Shown here piece by piece: positions 33,931-46,929 of a stretch of 64,000 nucleotides of DNA. The position numbers were made by a program, and so were the translations under genes. The notes below the pieces were generated by a model, which ran no database searches, was not told where the DNA came from, and saw only the letters and a program-made list of their open reading frames with translations. The stretch is from Annona cherimola (taxonomy: Eukaryota > Streptophyta > Magnoliopsida > Magnoliales > Annonaceae), in contig CM059971.1 in NCBI GenBank assembly GCA_030490835.1, positions 22,871,817-22,935,816 on the forward strand, in the 5' to 3' direction. Positions within the stretch are counted from its first letter, which is position 1. Each line of letters starts with the position of its first letter.

Positions 33931-34433
33931 AAGAAATACAGAAAACAAGTTGCATAGAAGCATGACCATTTTTTATTTGCTATTATCGTAGTAAAGGAAA
34001 AAAGTTGAAGAGTAATGAAGTACAAAGGCATGCAAGCTTTCGAAAGTTTCTTTTTAAAAGCTTGTAGCAAGAAAGTTCTATTTGCTAGCTCTTATTTTTG
34101 GAATTTTTATCAAGTAAGTAATCGGACTTTTCTCTTTACAAGATATTTTTGTTGCCAACAAATATTTTTATGTGATGCGTTGATTTCAGTAATATTGAAT
34201 GTTGTGATACTTTGTTTATATGAGTGGATTTAGGAATGGTCGTTACCCTTGTTTGTAAAAGTTCAAAGATGAATCTATGTTTTATAAGAAATATTTTATA
34301 ATAAATTATTATTTACAAGCATTTGGCCATATGTTAGTAGGGAGATTTTTTTAATGTCATGATGAGCATATGGTAATTGGAAAAATGATCCAAGCATAAG
34401 AATAAGATAAATGAGGTTCATAAAGATTACGAA

Positions 34434-34804
34434 CGGTCAAGGCTAAATGCATCCCAATGAACTAAGCCTTGGCGCACTCAGCCTTGGTACACTTGGGTGC
34501 AGTTAAACCATTTTTAAAATTTTTTAAATAAAACTATCAATCTAATTACATTTAACATGTGTATTAAGTTTTACCATTTTTGAATTTTTTAAATAATTTT
34601 TTGATTTTTAAAAATCAGTAATATTTTTGGTAACATAAAATTACTAAAATATAATTGATTTTTAAAAATAAAAAAACTAAAAGTTTTCAAAGATGGTAAA
34701 ACTTGATACACATACTAAATACACTTAGATTAATAGTTGCATAAAAAAATTTCAAAAAATTAAAAAAATGGGTTAAAGCATCCGGGAGCAATGTATCGGG
34801 CCTT
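34434..34804. mobile_element. Hairpin-ended MITE (Mutator-like family), 371 bp
   Basis: The flanks are GATTACGAA (34425-34433) and GATTACAAA (34805-34813), a 9-bp duplication with one change. Copy A (around 26692, GGTTGTAAAT) has the uninterrupted site. Left CAAGGCTAAATGCATCCC faces right GGGAGCAATGTATCGGGCCTTG. The inner arms mirror around 34630. Confidence 0.8.
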
Positions 34805-35029
34805 GATTACAAATTGACTAATAGTTTGTCATTGATGTTGCCTAGTCTTAGAGAATCAAAAGATTCATGCAATCTTTCTATAAAAAGTTTTAATGATGGT
34901 GATCACCGTATGTGACATTGGCCAACTAGAAAAACAAGCCAAGTAATGGTGTATGTGTGTAAATTCATTTTATTATCATGTATTTATAATGATGATGTCT
35001 TTTAACTAATGTTTGTTTGCTTAGTTTAT

Positions 35030-38000
35030 TGGACTTACTACTTTTAAATTGACCAATTGTAGAGATATACAAGTGAATAGCAATGGAGCCTTCACAGGTT
35101 ATGGGTACAATGAAGACGTGTGGGCGTTGGCTCTTCATTTTGTTATTTTTGACTTGTTAAAAAACTATATGGAGTTCTTTAAGCACTTGCATATATAGTT
35201 ATACTTAGAATCATGATTAGGTAAAAAAAGAATAGATGTATATATATGCGTTTGGTATTATTTATGTTATGATGTTTATTAGGTCTACAGTTACCTAGAT
35301 GCTCTATTTATGGGTGGTGTGCCGCAGGATTTCCACCGAGACTTATGGAACTAAATGAATATTTTTTTTAAAAAAAATAGACTATTTTCAGGAACGCTAG
35401 AAAGTCTTTTGCTATGTTAAAGTGTTGTGGCTATCGATTGAGATGTCTTAGGTGGGGAAAAAATCCTAGATAAGTATGCATTTCCTATCTTTTCTATTTA
35501 GGATGTAGAACCCGATAGGATGAGGATGAGATAAAATTTTAAGTTTCCAACCAAAAGAATTCTCATCCCCTATATATGCCAGCCTACTCTTTTTACTATG
35601 TAAATTACATATTTTTGTCCTTTATGATATTATATACTTTTCTCGCTTCCCATACTTTATTTATTTATTTATTTATTATTTTTCATCTCCGATGAAATGG
35701 GATCCAAGTAGGGTAGACTAATCAGACTTAGCCCATTCACAGATGAGAAATGGGATAGGAGGAGGATGAGATTAAAATTTTACATTTCTAAAAAAATACA
35801 TTTTCATTGTTACAAATAAAGACTTACTACTTTTAAATTAACGAATGGTAGACATATACAAGTCAATAGCAATGGAGCCTTCACAGGTTATGGGCACAGC
35901 GAAGAGGTGTGAGCGTTGGTTCTTCGTTTTGTTATTTTTGACTTGTTAAAAGACTATATGGAATCCATTAAGCACTTACTTATATAGTTATATTTAGAAT
36001 CATGATTAGGTAAAAAAGGAATAGATGTAGATATATGCATTTGGTATTATTTATATTATGAAGTTTATTAGGTCTACAGATACCTAGATCCTCTATTTGT
36101 AGGTGGTGTGCTACTAGATTTTCACCAAGACTTATGGGACTAAATGAATTTTTTTTTTAAAAATAGACTATTTTTAGGAATGCTAGAAAGTGTTTTGCTA
36201 TTTTAAAGTGTTGTGGCTATCAATTGAGACGTCTTAGGTGGGAAAAATCCTAGATAAGTATGCATTTCAATTCTTTTTTATTTAAGATATAGAACCAGAT
36301 GGGATGAGGATGAGATATAATTTTAAGTTTCCAACCAAAATAATTGTCATTCCCTATATCAAAAAAAAAAAATTTCATTCCCAATATATAACAGCCTACT
36401 TTTTCTACTATGTAAATAACATATGTTTGTCATTTATGATATTATATACTTTTTCGTTTTCCATACTTTATTTATTTATGTATTGTATTTCATCTCTGAT
36501 ATAATTACACTGAGATCCAAGTAGGATAGACTAATAAGATTTAGCCCATTCACAGATGAAATGGGATAGGAGGAGGATGAGATTAAAATTTTACATTTCT
36601 TAAAAAAAAAAAGATTTTCGTTCTTACAAATAAAGACTTACTTTTTTAGTTCACAGTCCACATGAACACATATAGATATTTCAATAAAGACTTACTACTT
36701 TTAAATTAACTAATGATAGAGATATACAAGTCTATAGCAATGAAACCCTCAAAGGTTATGGGTGCAATGAAGAGGTGTGGGCGTTGGCTCTTCATTTTGT
36801 TATTTTTAACTTGTTAAAAGATTATATGGAGTTCATTAAGTACTTACATATATAGTTATATTTAGAACCATGATTAGGTAAAAAAGAATAGATGTAGATA
36901 TATGCATTTGGTATTATTTATGTTATGACGTTTATTAGGTCTATAGATAAGTAGACCCTCTATTTGTAGGTGGTGTGCTGCTGGATTTTTACCAAGACTT
37001 AAGGGACTAAATGAATTTTTTTAAAAAAAAATTAGACTCTTTTAAGGAACACTAGAAAGTCTTTTGCTATTTTAAAGTATTGTGGCTATAGATTGAGACG
37101 TCTTAGGTGGGGAAAATCCTAGATAAGTATGCATTTCCTATCTTTTTATTTAGGATGTAGAACCAGCTGGGATGAGGATGAGGTATAATTTTAAGTTTCC
37201 AACCAAAATAATTTTCATTTTGTATATGAAAAAAAAATTCTCAATCCCAATATATGACAACTTACTTTTTCTACTATGTATACATATTTTTATCATTTAT
37301 GATATTATTTACTTTTTTCGTTTCGCATACTTTATGTATTGTTTTTCATCTTTGATATAATTACACTAAGATCCAACTAGGGTAGACTAATCAGATTTAG
37401 CCTACGCAAAGATGAAATGGGATAGGACGAGGATGAGATTAAAATTTTACATTTCTTTAAAAAAAATACTTTTTCATTCTTACAAATAAAGACTTACTTT
37501 TTCAATTCACAATCCATAGCAACACATATAGAGATTTAAATAAAGACTTACTACTTTTAAATTAACCAATGGTAGAGATATACAAGTCAATAGCAATAGA
37601 ACCCTGAAAGGTTATGGGTACAGTGAAAAGGTGTGGGAGTTAGCTCTTCATTTTGTTATTTTTGACTTGTTAAAAGACTATATGGAGTTCATTAATTACT
37701 TACATATATAGTTATACTTAGACTCATGATTAGGTAAAAAAAGAATACATGTAGATATATGCATTCGGTATTATTTATGTTATGACGTTTATTAGGACTA
37801 CAGTTACCTAGGTGCTCTATTTGTAGGTGGTGTGCTGCTGGATTTTCACCAAGACTTATGGGACTAAATGATTTTTTTTCAAAAAAAATTGACTATTTTC
37901 AGGAACGCTAGAAAGTCCTTTGCTATTTTAAAGTGTTGTAGCTATCGACTGAAACGTTTTAGGTTAGGAAAAATCCTAGACAAGTTTGCGTTTTCTATCT

Positions 38001-41000
38001 TTTCTATTTAGGATATAGAACCAGATTGGATGAGGATGAGATATAATTTTAAGTTTCCAACCAAAAAAATTCTCATTCCCTATATAAACAAGAAAAAACT
38101 CATTCCCAATATATGACAACCTACTTTTTTTACTATGTAAATTATATATTTTTGTCATTTATGATGTTATATACTATTTCGTTTCACAAACTTTATTTAT
38201 ATACTTGTTGTTTTTCATCTCTAATATAATTACATTGAGATCTGGGTAGGGTTGACTAATCAGATTTAGCCCATTCACTAATGAAATGGGATAGGACGAG
38301 GATGAGATTAAAATTTTATATTTCTAAAAAAATACTTTTTCATTCTTACAAATAAAGACATACTTTTTTAGTTCACAATACACAACTGTTGGTCCCGAAT
38401 TGATGGCAAAACCCAAGAGGGGAGGGGTAAATTGGGTTCTTAAAAATTTCTTTGGTAACTTAAAACTTAACCCCTTGTAAGTTCAATCCCCTTTAATGAA
38501 GAAATAAAATGGAAAGCAAAGCAATGTAGAGAGCAGAAATAAAATCAAGCAGACAAGAATTTTTATAGTGGTTCGGGCAACCTCCATACTCTACTCTTCC
38601 AAGCTCACACTCCTTGTGACTTGGGTTCCACTATTGTATTCTCTTAATACAATTAGAGCCACTGCTCTCTTCTAGATTCCAGCTCTAGGGGGCATAAACA
38701 ATACACTGCACAAGTAGGTGATGAGTCTCACTCCAATCACACACTACTTAGCATACACTTGATCCTAGTTCCTCAAACTAGATCAAGTTCAATCACAAAC
38801 AAATGAAACAACAAAGGAAATCTATACTTTACAGATGTGTAGAAACGTTTTGGCTCAGAGAAGAACTTCTATTGTAGGCTTTGAGGAATTCTGAGATTGA
38901 GCTCTAGCAGTTTGAAGCAGAGTTCTTCTTCTTTGAATGTTTTGATCTCTTTGAAGCTCTTGAATATAGGAGTTATGCTCACTTAATGATTCTCAGCTAC
39001 TTCCCTCGTCCACCATGAATGCTATTTTTAATTTTGGAGGGAATCCGAACGTTTGTGAGTAGGTGGCGCGCATTAAATGCGCCAACGTTCGAAAAGAATC
39101 CGACCGTTGCGACCCAAGTCGCATGTGGAGTCGACTTCGGATGCGACTTCGCCTAAGTCGCAGATGGAGTCGACTTCAGGTGCGACTTCGCCTTCAGTTC
39201 GCAACTTCGAGTTCTAGGTCGGGTCGACTTGGGTATCAACTTGACCCAAGTCGCAGGTGGAGTCGACTTCGGGTGCGACTTCACCTTCTGCTTGCGACTT
39301 CAAGTTCCGAGTCTTGAGTTTTGGTCGACTTCGCTTCAGACTTCAACTCAAGTCGATCATGGAGTCGACTTGGGTTGCGACTTGACTCGTTCTTTGCAAA
39401 AATGTGCTTTGAACTTCATTTGATCTTTCTCCATCTTGCTTGGCTTGTTTCCTTTAATCATTTTCATTCTGAAATAATTCCTTATAGATCTTGTTGATCT
39501 TGAAGTCCTTGACCTTGATTTCTCTTGAACCTTGTGAATCATAGCACCTTACTTTGCATTGGATTCATTTGGTCTTCATGAACTGATTTCATCTTGAACA
39601 TGCTTGAAGCTTTTGCCTTAGACTTGATAAACTTGATTTGAAGCATTCTTGTATCTTTGTCTTGGGCTTGATTCCTTGCTTTGAAATTGATATAAATCAA
39701 GTTGATCTTTGAAAGTATGTTTTGCTTCTTGAGCTTGTATTCTTGATTTGGTCTTTGAGAGATCTTTAAGTTGATCTTGAATATAATCTTGAAACTGCAT
39801 CTTTGATCTTTGAAAGAAGCTTGAATCTGCATCCTTGAACCTTAAATTCCTCAAGTCGCACTTTGGGGTCGACTTCGTCCGCAACTTCGCCCAAGTTGCA
39901 ACTGGAGTCGACTTGGCCTGCGACTTCGGCATTCTTCCATCTCAAGTTCAGCGCTGGAACGATTTTCCCGACTGAAGTCGATGCTGGAGTCGACTTCGTT
40001 ACTTGGCCTGCGACTTCACTTGTTCGTCTTCCATTTTCAGCTCTGGACAGATTTGGCTTCTTGAAGTCGATCTTGGGGTCGACTTGGGGTACGACTTGGC
40101 TTCCATGCTCTATTTTCTTCAAGTGTATATACCTTAGACATTTCTGCAAACATGTTAGTAGCCAAGACTTACTCAAATTGATTTATTAATCATCAAAACA
40201 TAGATTTAGCTAGTTTTCCACATATTTCCAACAACAACAACACATATAGATATTTAAATAAAGACTTACTACTTTTAAATTAACCAATTGTAGAGATTTA
40301 CAAGTCAATCATAATGGATCCCTCACAGGTTATGGGTACAGGGAAGAGGTGTGGGCGTTGGCTCTTTATTTGGTTATTTTTGACTTGTTAAAAGACTATA
40401 TGGTGTTCATTAAGTACTTACATATATTGTTATACTTAGAATCATGATTAGGTAAAAAAAATAATAGATGTAGATATATGCATTTGGTATTATTTATGTT
40501 ATGACGTTTATTAGGTTTATAGTAACCTAGATGCTCTATTTGTTGGTGGTGTGTTGCTGGATTTTCACCAAGACTTACGGAACTAAATAATTTTTTTTTC
40601 AAAAAAAATTAGTCAATTTTCTGGAATAATAGAAAGTCTTTTGCCATTTTAAAGGGTCGTGGCTATTTATTTAGACATCTTAGGTGGGGAAAGATCCTAG
40701 ATAAGTATACATTTCCTATCTTTCTTATTTAGGTTGTAGAACTAGATGGGATAAGAATGAGATATAATCTTAAGTTTCCAATCAAAATAATTGTCATTCC
40801 CTATATCAAAAAGAAAATTCTCATTCCCAATATATGACAGTCTACTTTTTCTGCTATGTAAATTACATATTTTTTCATTTATGATATTGTATGTTTTTTT
40901 CGTTTCCCACACTTTATTTATTGTTTTCCATCTCTGATATAATTACACTAAGATCTGAGTAGGGTAGACTAATTAGATTTAGCCCATTCACAAATGAAAT

Positions 41001-44000
41001 GGGATAAGAGGAGGATGAGATTAAAATTTTACATTTCTAAAAAAAATACTATTTGATTCTAACAAATAAAGACCTACTTTTTGAGTTCACAGTCCACAAC
41101 AACACATATAGATATTCAAATAAAGACATACCACTTTTAAATTAACCAATTGTAGAAATATACAAGCCAATAGCAATGGAGCCTTCACATGCTGTGGGTA
41201 TAGTGAAGAGGTGTGGGCGTTGGCTCTTCATTTTGTTATTTTTTACTCGTTAAAAGACTATATGGGTTCATTAAGTACTTACATATATAGTTATACTTAG
41301 AACCATAATTAGGTAAAAAAAGAATAGACGTAGATATATGTATTTGGTATTATTTATGTTATGATGTTTATTAGGTTTACAATTACCTAGATGCTCTATT
41401 TGTAAATGGTGTGCTGCTGGATTTTCACCAAGACTTATGGGACTAAAGAAATTTTTTTTTTTAAAAAAAATTAGACTATCTTTAGGAACGCAAGAAAGAC
41501 TTTTTCTATTTTAAAGTGTTTTGGCAATCGATTGAGACATCTTGGGTGGGGAAAAATCCTAGATAAGTTGCATTTCCTATCTTTTCTGTTTAGGATATAG
41601 AACCAGATTGGATGAGGATGAGATATGATTTTAAGTTTCCCACTAAAATAATTCTCATTCCCTATATAAAAAAAATTTCGTTCCCAATATATGACAGCCT
41701 ACTTTTTCTACTATGTAAGTTGCATATTTTTGTCATTTACTATATTGTATACTTTTTTTGTTTCCTATACTTTATTTATTTATTTATTGTTTTTCATCTC
41801 TGATATAATTACATAGAGATCCGAGTAGGGTAGACTAATCAGATTTAGCCCATTAACAGATGAAATGGGATAGGAGGATAAGATTAAAATTTTACATTTC
41901 TAAAAAAAAAAAACCTTTTCATTCTTACAAATAAAGACTTACTTTTTCAGTTCACAGTTCACAACAACACAGACAGATATTTAAATAAAGACTAACTACT
42001 TTTAAATTAACCAATGGCAGAGATATACAAGTCAATAGCAATGGAGCCTTCACAAGTTATGGGCACATTGAAGACGTGTGGGCGTTGGCTCTTTATTTTA
42101 TTATTTTTAACTTGTTAAAAGACTATATGGAGTTCATTAAGTACTTACATATATAGTTATACTTAGAATCGTGATTTGGTAAGAAATGAATAGATGTAGA
42201 TATATGCATTTGGTATTATTTATGTTATGACATTTATTAGGTCTATAGTTACCTAGATCATCTATTTGCAGGTGGTGTGGTGTTGGATTTTCACCAAGAC
42301 TTATGGGACTAAATGCATTTTTTTTATAAAAAAATTAGACTATTTTTCGGAACTCTAAAATGTCTTTTGCTATTTTAAAGTGTTGTGCCTATCGATTGAG
42401 ACGTCTTAGGTGGAGAAAAATCATAGATAAGTATGCATTTCCTATCTCTTCTATTTAGGATGTAGAACCAGATGGGATGAGGATGAGATATAATTTTAAG
42501 TTTCTAACAAAAAAATTCAAATTCCCTATATCAAAAAAAATTTCTCATTCCCAATATATGACAGCCTACTTTCTCTACTATGTAAATTACATATGTTTGT
42601 CATTTATGATATTGTATACTTTTTTCTTTTCCCATACTTTATTTATTTATTTGTTGTTTTTCATATCTGATATAATTACACTGAGATCCGAGTAGGGTAG
42701 ACTAATTAGATTTAGCCCATTCACAGATGAATTGGGATAGGAGGAGGATGAGATTGAAAAGTTACATTTCTAAAAAAAATACTTTTTCATTGTCACAAAT
42801 AAAGACTTTTTCAGTTCAGAGTCCACAATGACACATACAGATATTTAAATAAAGACTTACTACTTTTAAATTAACCAATGGTAGAGATATACAAGTCAAT
42901 AGCACTGGAGCCTTCACAGGTTATGGGTACAATGAAGACATGTGGGCCTTGGCTCTTCATTTTATTATTTTTGACTTTTTAAAAGATTATATGGAGTTCA
43001 TTAAGTACATACATATATAGTTATGCTTAGAATCATGATTAGGTAAGAAAAGAATAGATGTAGATATATGCATTTGGTATTATTTATGTTTTGAAGTTTA
43101 TTAGGTCTACAGTTACCTAGATGCTTTATTTGTAGGTGGTGTACTGCTGGATTTTCGCCAAGTCTTACGAGACTAAATGAATTTTTTTTCAAAAAAAAAT
43201 TTGACTATTTTCAGGAACGCTAGAAAGCCTTTTGCTATTTTAAAGTGTTGTGCCTATCGATTGAGACGTCTTAGGTGGGGAAAAATCGTAGATAAGCATG
43301 CATTTCTTATCATTTCTATTTAGGATGTAGAACTAGATGGGATGAGGATGAGATATAATTTTAAGTTTTCAATGAAAAAATTCTCATTCCCTATGTCAAA
43401 AAAAAAAAAAAATCTCATTCCCAATATATGACAGCCTACTTTTTCTACTATGTACTTTACATATTTTTGTCATTTATGATATTATATACTTTTTTCATTT
43501 CCCATACTTTATTTATTTATTATTTTTCATCTTTTATATAATTACACTGATGTCCTTGTAGGGTAGAATAATCAGACTTGGCCCATTCACCCATAAAATG
43601 GGATAGGAGGAGGATGGGATTAAAATTTTACATTTCCAAAAGAAATACTTTTTCATTCTTAGAAATAAAGACTTACTTTTTCTATTCACAGTCGACAACA
43701 ACACATATAGATATTCAAATAAAGACTTACTACTTTTGAATTAACCAATCATAGAGATATATAAGTCGATAGAAATGGAGCCTTTACAGTTTGTAGGTAC
43801 AGTGAAGAGGTATGGGCGTTACCTCTTCATTTTGTTATTTTTGACTTGTTAAAAGACTATATGGAGTTCATTAAGTTGTTACATATATAGTTATACTTAG
43901 AATCATGATTAGGTAAAAAAGGAATAGATGTAGATATATGCATTTGGTATTATTTATATTATGACGTTTATTAGATCTACCGTTACCTAGATCCTCTATT

Positions 44001-44925
44001 TGTAGGTGGTGTGCAACTGGACTTATAGGACTAAATAAATTTTTTTCAAAAAAAATTAGACTATCTTCGGGAACGCTAGAAATTGTTTTTGCTATTATAA
44101 AGTGTTGTGGCTATCGATTGAGATGTCATAGGTGGGGAAAAATCCCATATAAGTATGCATTTCCTATCTTTGCTATTTAGGATGTAGAACCAGATGGGAT
44201 GAGGATGAGATATAATTTTAAGTTTCTAACCAAAAAAATTATCATTCCCGATATAAAAAAAGATAACTTCTTATTCCCAATATATGATAGCCTTCTTTTT
44301 ATACTCTGTGAATTACATATTTTTTCATTTATGATATTATATACTTTTTTCATTTCCCATTATTTATTTATTTATTGCATTTCTTATCTTTGCTATTTTC
44401 AAGAACGCTAGAAAGTCTTTTGCTATTTTAAAGTGTTGTGGCTATCGATTGAGACGTCTTAGGCGGGGAAAAGTCCTAGATAAGTATGCATTTCCTATCT
44501 TTTCTATTTAGGATGTAGAATGAGATCAGATGATGATGAGATATAATTTTAAATTTCCAACCAAAAAAATTCTCATTCCCTATATATATGTAAAAAAAAA
44601 TCATTCTCAATATGTGACAGCTTACTTTTTCTACTACGTAAATTACATATTTCTGTCATTTATGATATTATATACTTTTTTCATTTACCATTCTTTATTT
44701 ATTTATTTATTGTTTTTCATCTCTGATATAATTACACTGAGATCCGAGTAGGATAGACTAATCTGATTTAGCCCATTCACAGATGAAATGGGATAGGAGG
44801 ATGAGATTAAAATTTTACATTTCTGAAAAAAAAAAATACTTTTTCATTCTTACAAATAAAGACTTACTTTTCAGTTCACAGTCCACAACAACACATATCG
44901 ATACTTTTTTAAAAAAAATAAAATA
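35030..44925 (+). repeat. Tandem array 1, ~866-bp monomer, 10 copies
   Basis: The marker GGGATGAGGATGAGATATAA (or a close variant) is at about 35518, 36301, 37169, 38027, 40748, 41609, 42474, 43339, 44196 and 44528. Spacing is 858-868 bp, except for the first (783), the pair spanning the solo LTR (2,721, or 874 once the 1,847-bp LTR is removed), and the last (332, an internally deleted monomer). Each monomer joins ~400 bp homologous to copy A/B with ~465 bp found only in the array. Short repeated open frames (such as one starting MRMRYNFKF) follow the monomer and show no domain. Confidence 0.93.
38387..40233 (-). mobile_element. 1,847-bp solo LTR of the SIRE-like copia family
   Basis: It begins TGTTGGTCCCGAATTGATGG and ends CATATTTCCAACA, with a perfect 5-bp duplication ACAAC (38382-38386 and 40234-40238). 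Other monomers have the uninterrupted site (CCACAACAACACATATAG). It is the reverse complement, with divergence, of the LTR at 61931-63720. In minus-strand sense the TATA-like box of the intact LTR (TTATAAATAAC) reads TTAAAAATAGC here. No internal region remains. Confidence 0.92.
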
Positions 44926-45128
44926 AAATCCGGTGCACAGTATACGCAACGATCCAAGTGGTGAACGGGCTTTCATCAAAAAGACGAAGAAGGAGAAGAG
45001 AAAAGAGAAGAAAAAAGTGGTTAAAATGGCAAAATACAAACTCGTTTGTGTCGCTTGTGGATCACCTCCAATGTACGTCTGGTGTAGCTCGTCTGTTATC
45101 AAGAACAAAACACGCCAACCCTATGGAA

Positions 45129-45262
45129 CCTTAACACTTGTAATTTTCAGCCACGAGTTCATTCCCGGACTTCATTTGCAACCGCTTGTAGTTGCCGTCT
45201 TGCAAGTACTGTTTTAAAGTTTTTGATCGCCACGGCTCATCAGAACTTTCAAATTCTATGAT
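45129..45262 (-). pseudogene. Terminal exon-like segment, unidentified gene
   Basis: After a possible acceptor (TTATGTGAAG) the minus strand is open for about 43 codons to a TAA. It reads IIEFESSDEPWRSKTLKQYL and then KRLQMKSGNELVAENYKC. The residue mix is that of a soluble protein and unlike the AT-rich surroundings. The flank copy at 55.75 kb has lost it in a deletion bridged by three GTCAAAT repeats. I do not recognise the family. No upstream exons are seen nearby. Confidence 0.4.
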
Positions 45263-46198
45263 CTTCACATAATTAATTTTATTAAAATATAAAATCGACT
45301 AATATGACCGACTTTAATCGACTCAAACCATTATCATTCTTTTTCATAATATAATACTCATTAGACCACATGGATCAAAAATGAATTTTCTAAACGAGAA
45401 TACTAAGTTCAATTTCTTTTTTGTTTTCTTTTTGGAAAAAAAAAAAAAAAACGCATGGGGTACACTTTTACAACCTGATCCTCGTTCTCCCAGTGTTATT
45501 GACCGTAGTTACCTCTTCCATGTTCCCGTCCCATCCTACCCCTTTAATCGCATAAAATAGGCTTATAATAGTCAATTTCCTTCTCATGTAAAAATTACAT
45601 TTTTTTATTTAACGTGTGAAAATTATCTTAGTTTTACCATAAAAAGAGTAATCTTATTTTCTTCTTTGATCACATCACTTTTTGAACGCAGACAGAGTAA
45701 TAGCTGTCCAAATAAATATTTTTAACTTAATTTGGAAAAAAATTACTATCCATCGGAAATCGTATGCACGTGTATTTCGAGTTATGCTGTTATTACATTC
45801 ACTAGGCGATATTAGATGGAATGAATAAATAATGACCTTAGTTTGATTAGAATAAGACGCATGGAATGAAAGTAGTCAATCTATTAAATAGACGTGTACA
45901 TGGATGTGTGGAAAAATGATGATATAGTGTGGTTGCTTGTGGATTCGAGTGGAGCCAATGGGCGTTGGCTGTGGAATCTACTCCGAACCTTGTCCACAAG
46001 ATAAAACTGCCTTATCCGTTAGGAGTGAGAAAGTGATAAAGAAGCATTGTTTTTTATTAGTGTATTTTATATTCATCTCAGTTAATATTGCAATCAATTT
46101 TTGATACAATCTTACAAATTTCTAATATAAAAATACCATACTCCACATCTTAATCTGAGAAACTCATAAGCTCCCACCCAACAAAAACCCTTACAGTA

Positions 46199-46312
46199 TT
46201 GAGGGAATATCAAGCTCGCATCCCAAGAGGTTTGAGCACTGATCCTTAGCCTCTTTTGTTGCAAGTGTTACCACCAACTCATAAGGCGGGTGGCGATTAA
46301 GAAGATCTGCTA
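46199..46312 (-). pseudogene. Terminal exon of an unidentified gene, cut off by the array
   Basis: The minus strand has a textbook acceptor (TTTTTTATATCCTAACAG), then an open frame LADLLNRHPPYELVVTLATK...AKDQCSNLLGCELDIPSIL ending in TAA at about 46199. An AATAAA polyadenylation-type signal lies downstream (46053-46058 on the plus strand as TTTATT). The intron-like sequence upstream (46313-46740) recurs at 60880-61315, where the exon itself is missing. Array 2 begins at 46930, so earlier exons are lost or lie far away. I cannot name the protein. Confidence 0.5.
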
Positions 46313-46929
46313 GCTGTTAGGATATAAAAAATTTATTAACAAAGAGAAAAATAATTTTAAAAATAAGAATATTATGTATCAAAAATTTTTAAAAAAATCT
46401 GAAAACAAGAAACCTCATCAAGTATCTTTTCTATCCACCCATCTCAAATATGCTTACTATAATATATATGTGGTTGTGGCCTTGCTAAGTTTCATTCTCC
46501 ATCGATTGACAAAAGCGTCATCCATATCCAATTAATTCTATTTTGTTCACTAGTTGAATGTTAGAGGTACATGCAGCAAAGAGTTACCATATTTTGCGAT
46601 AAGTTGTTTGTCACTGTATGCCAAAGTGGAAATGTTTAGTTTTGAATTAGCAAGGTAATTTTGTGAAATCTAATTTAAAATTTTTTGACAGCTTTTCCAA
46701 ACAATGAAAAATTCTTTTTCAGCAAAGAAAATCCAACTAAGAATAATAGCAATGCAAAGTTTATCCTTAACTACTAAAAACTATATGTAAGAAAAAATTC
46801 TATTGCTTATGATAACACATTTACAAATAAATCAAAATTTTTGTTAGTTATAATGGACAAATCTTGAACTATCGGCTCCAAATTATTTTATATGGTTGTT
46901 ACACAACATCTACTATAAATTATTCTCAA

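Larger units (their letters stand above)
31205..35460 (+). repeat. Segmental duplication, copy B
   Basis: Collinear with copy A (24250-27480), but longer because of inserted DNA at about 31440-31610, 32640-33960 and 34434-34804. Its right end passes without a break into the first monomer of the tandem array: the ~400 bp from about 35030 to 35460 are the first part of every monomer. Confidence 0.88.
44930..46929. repeat. Array flank block, copy 1
   Basis: It separates the two halves of the array. 44930-45100 matches 55560-55750, and 45252-46010 matches 55780-56548. 45895-46000 also matches 60432-60550, and 46312-46740 matches 60880-61315. Each half of the array is therefore followed by the same flank, as expected if a block of array plus flank was duplicated. 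The block carries two minus-strand exon-like segments. Confidence 0.85.

Noticed and set aside
44933..45217. Lysine-rich 94-codon frame on the plus strand
   Set aside because: The KK/EK run comes from a GAAGAAGGAGAAGAG-type purine tract, and the duplicate at 55604-55822 keeps only part of the frame. The minus strand has the better coding character.
45451..45560. Plus-strand frame WGTLLQPDPRSPSVIDRSYL, kept in the duplicate at 55.97 kb
   Set aside because: It looks protein-like, but there is no acceptor or donor at its ends and both copies are a recent duplication, so conservation says little. Left out as a gene.
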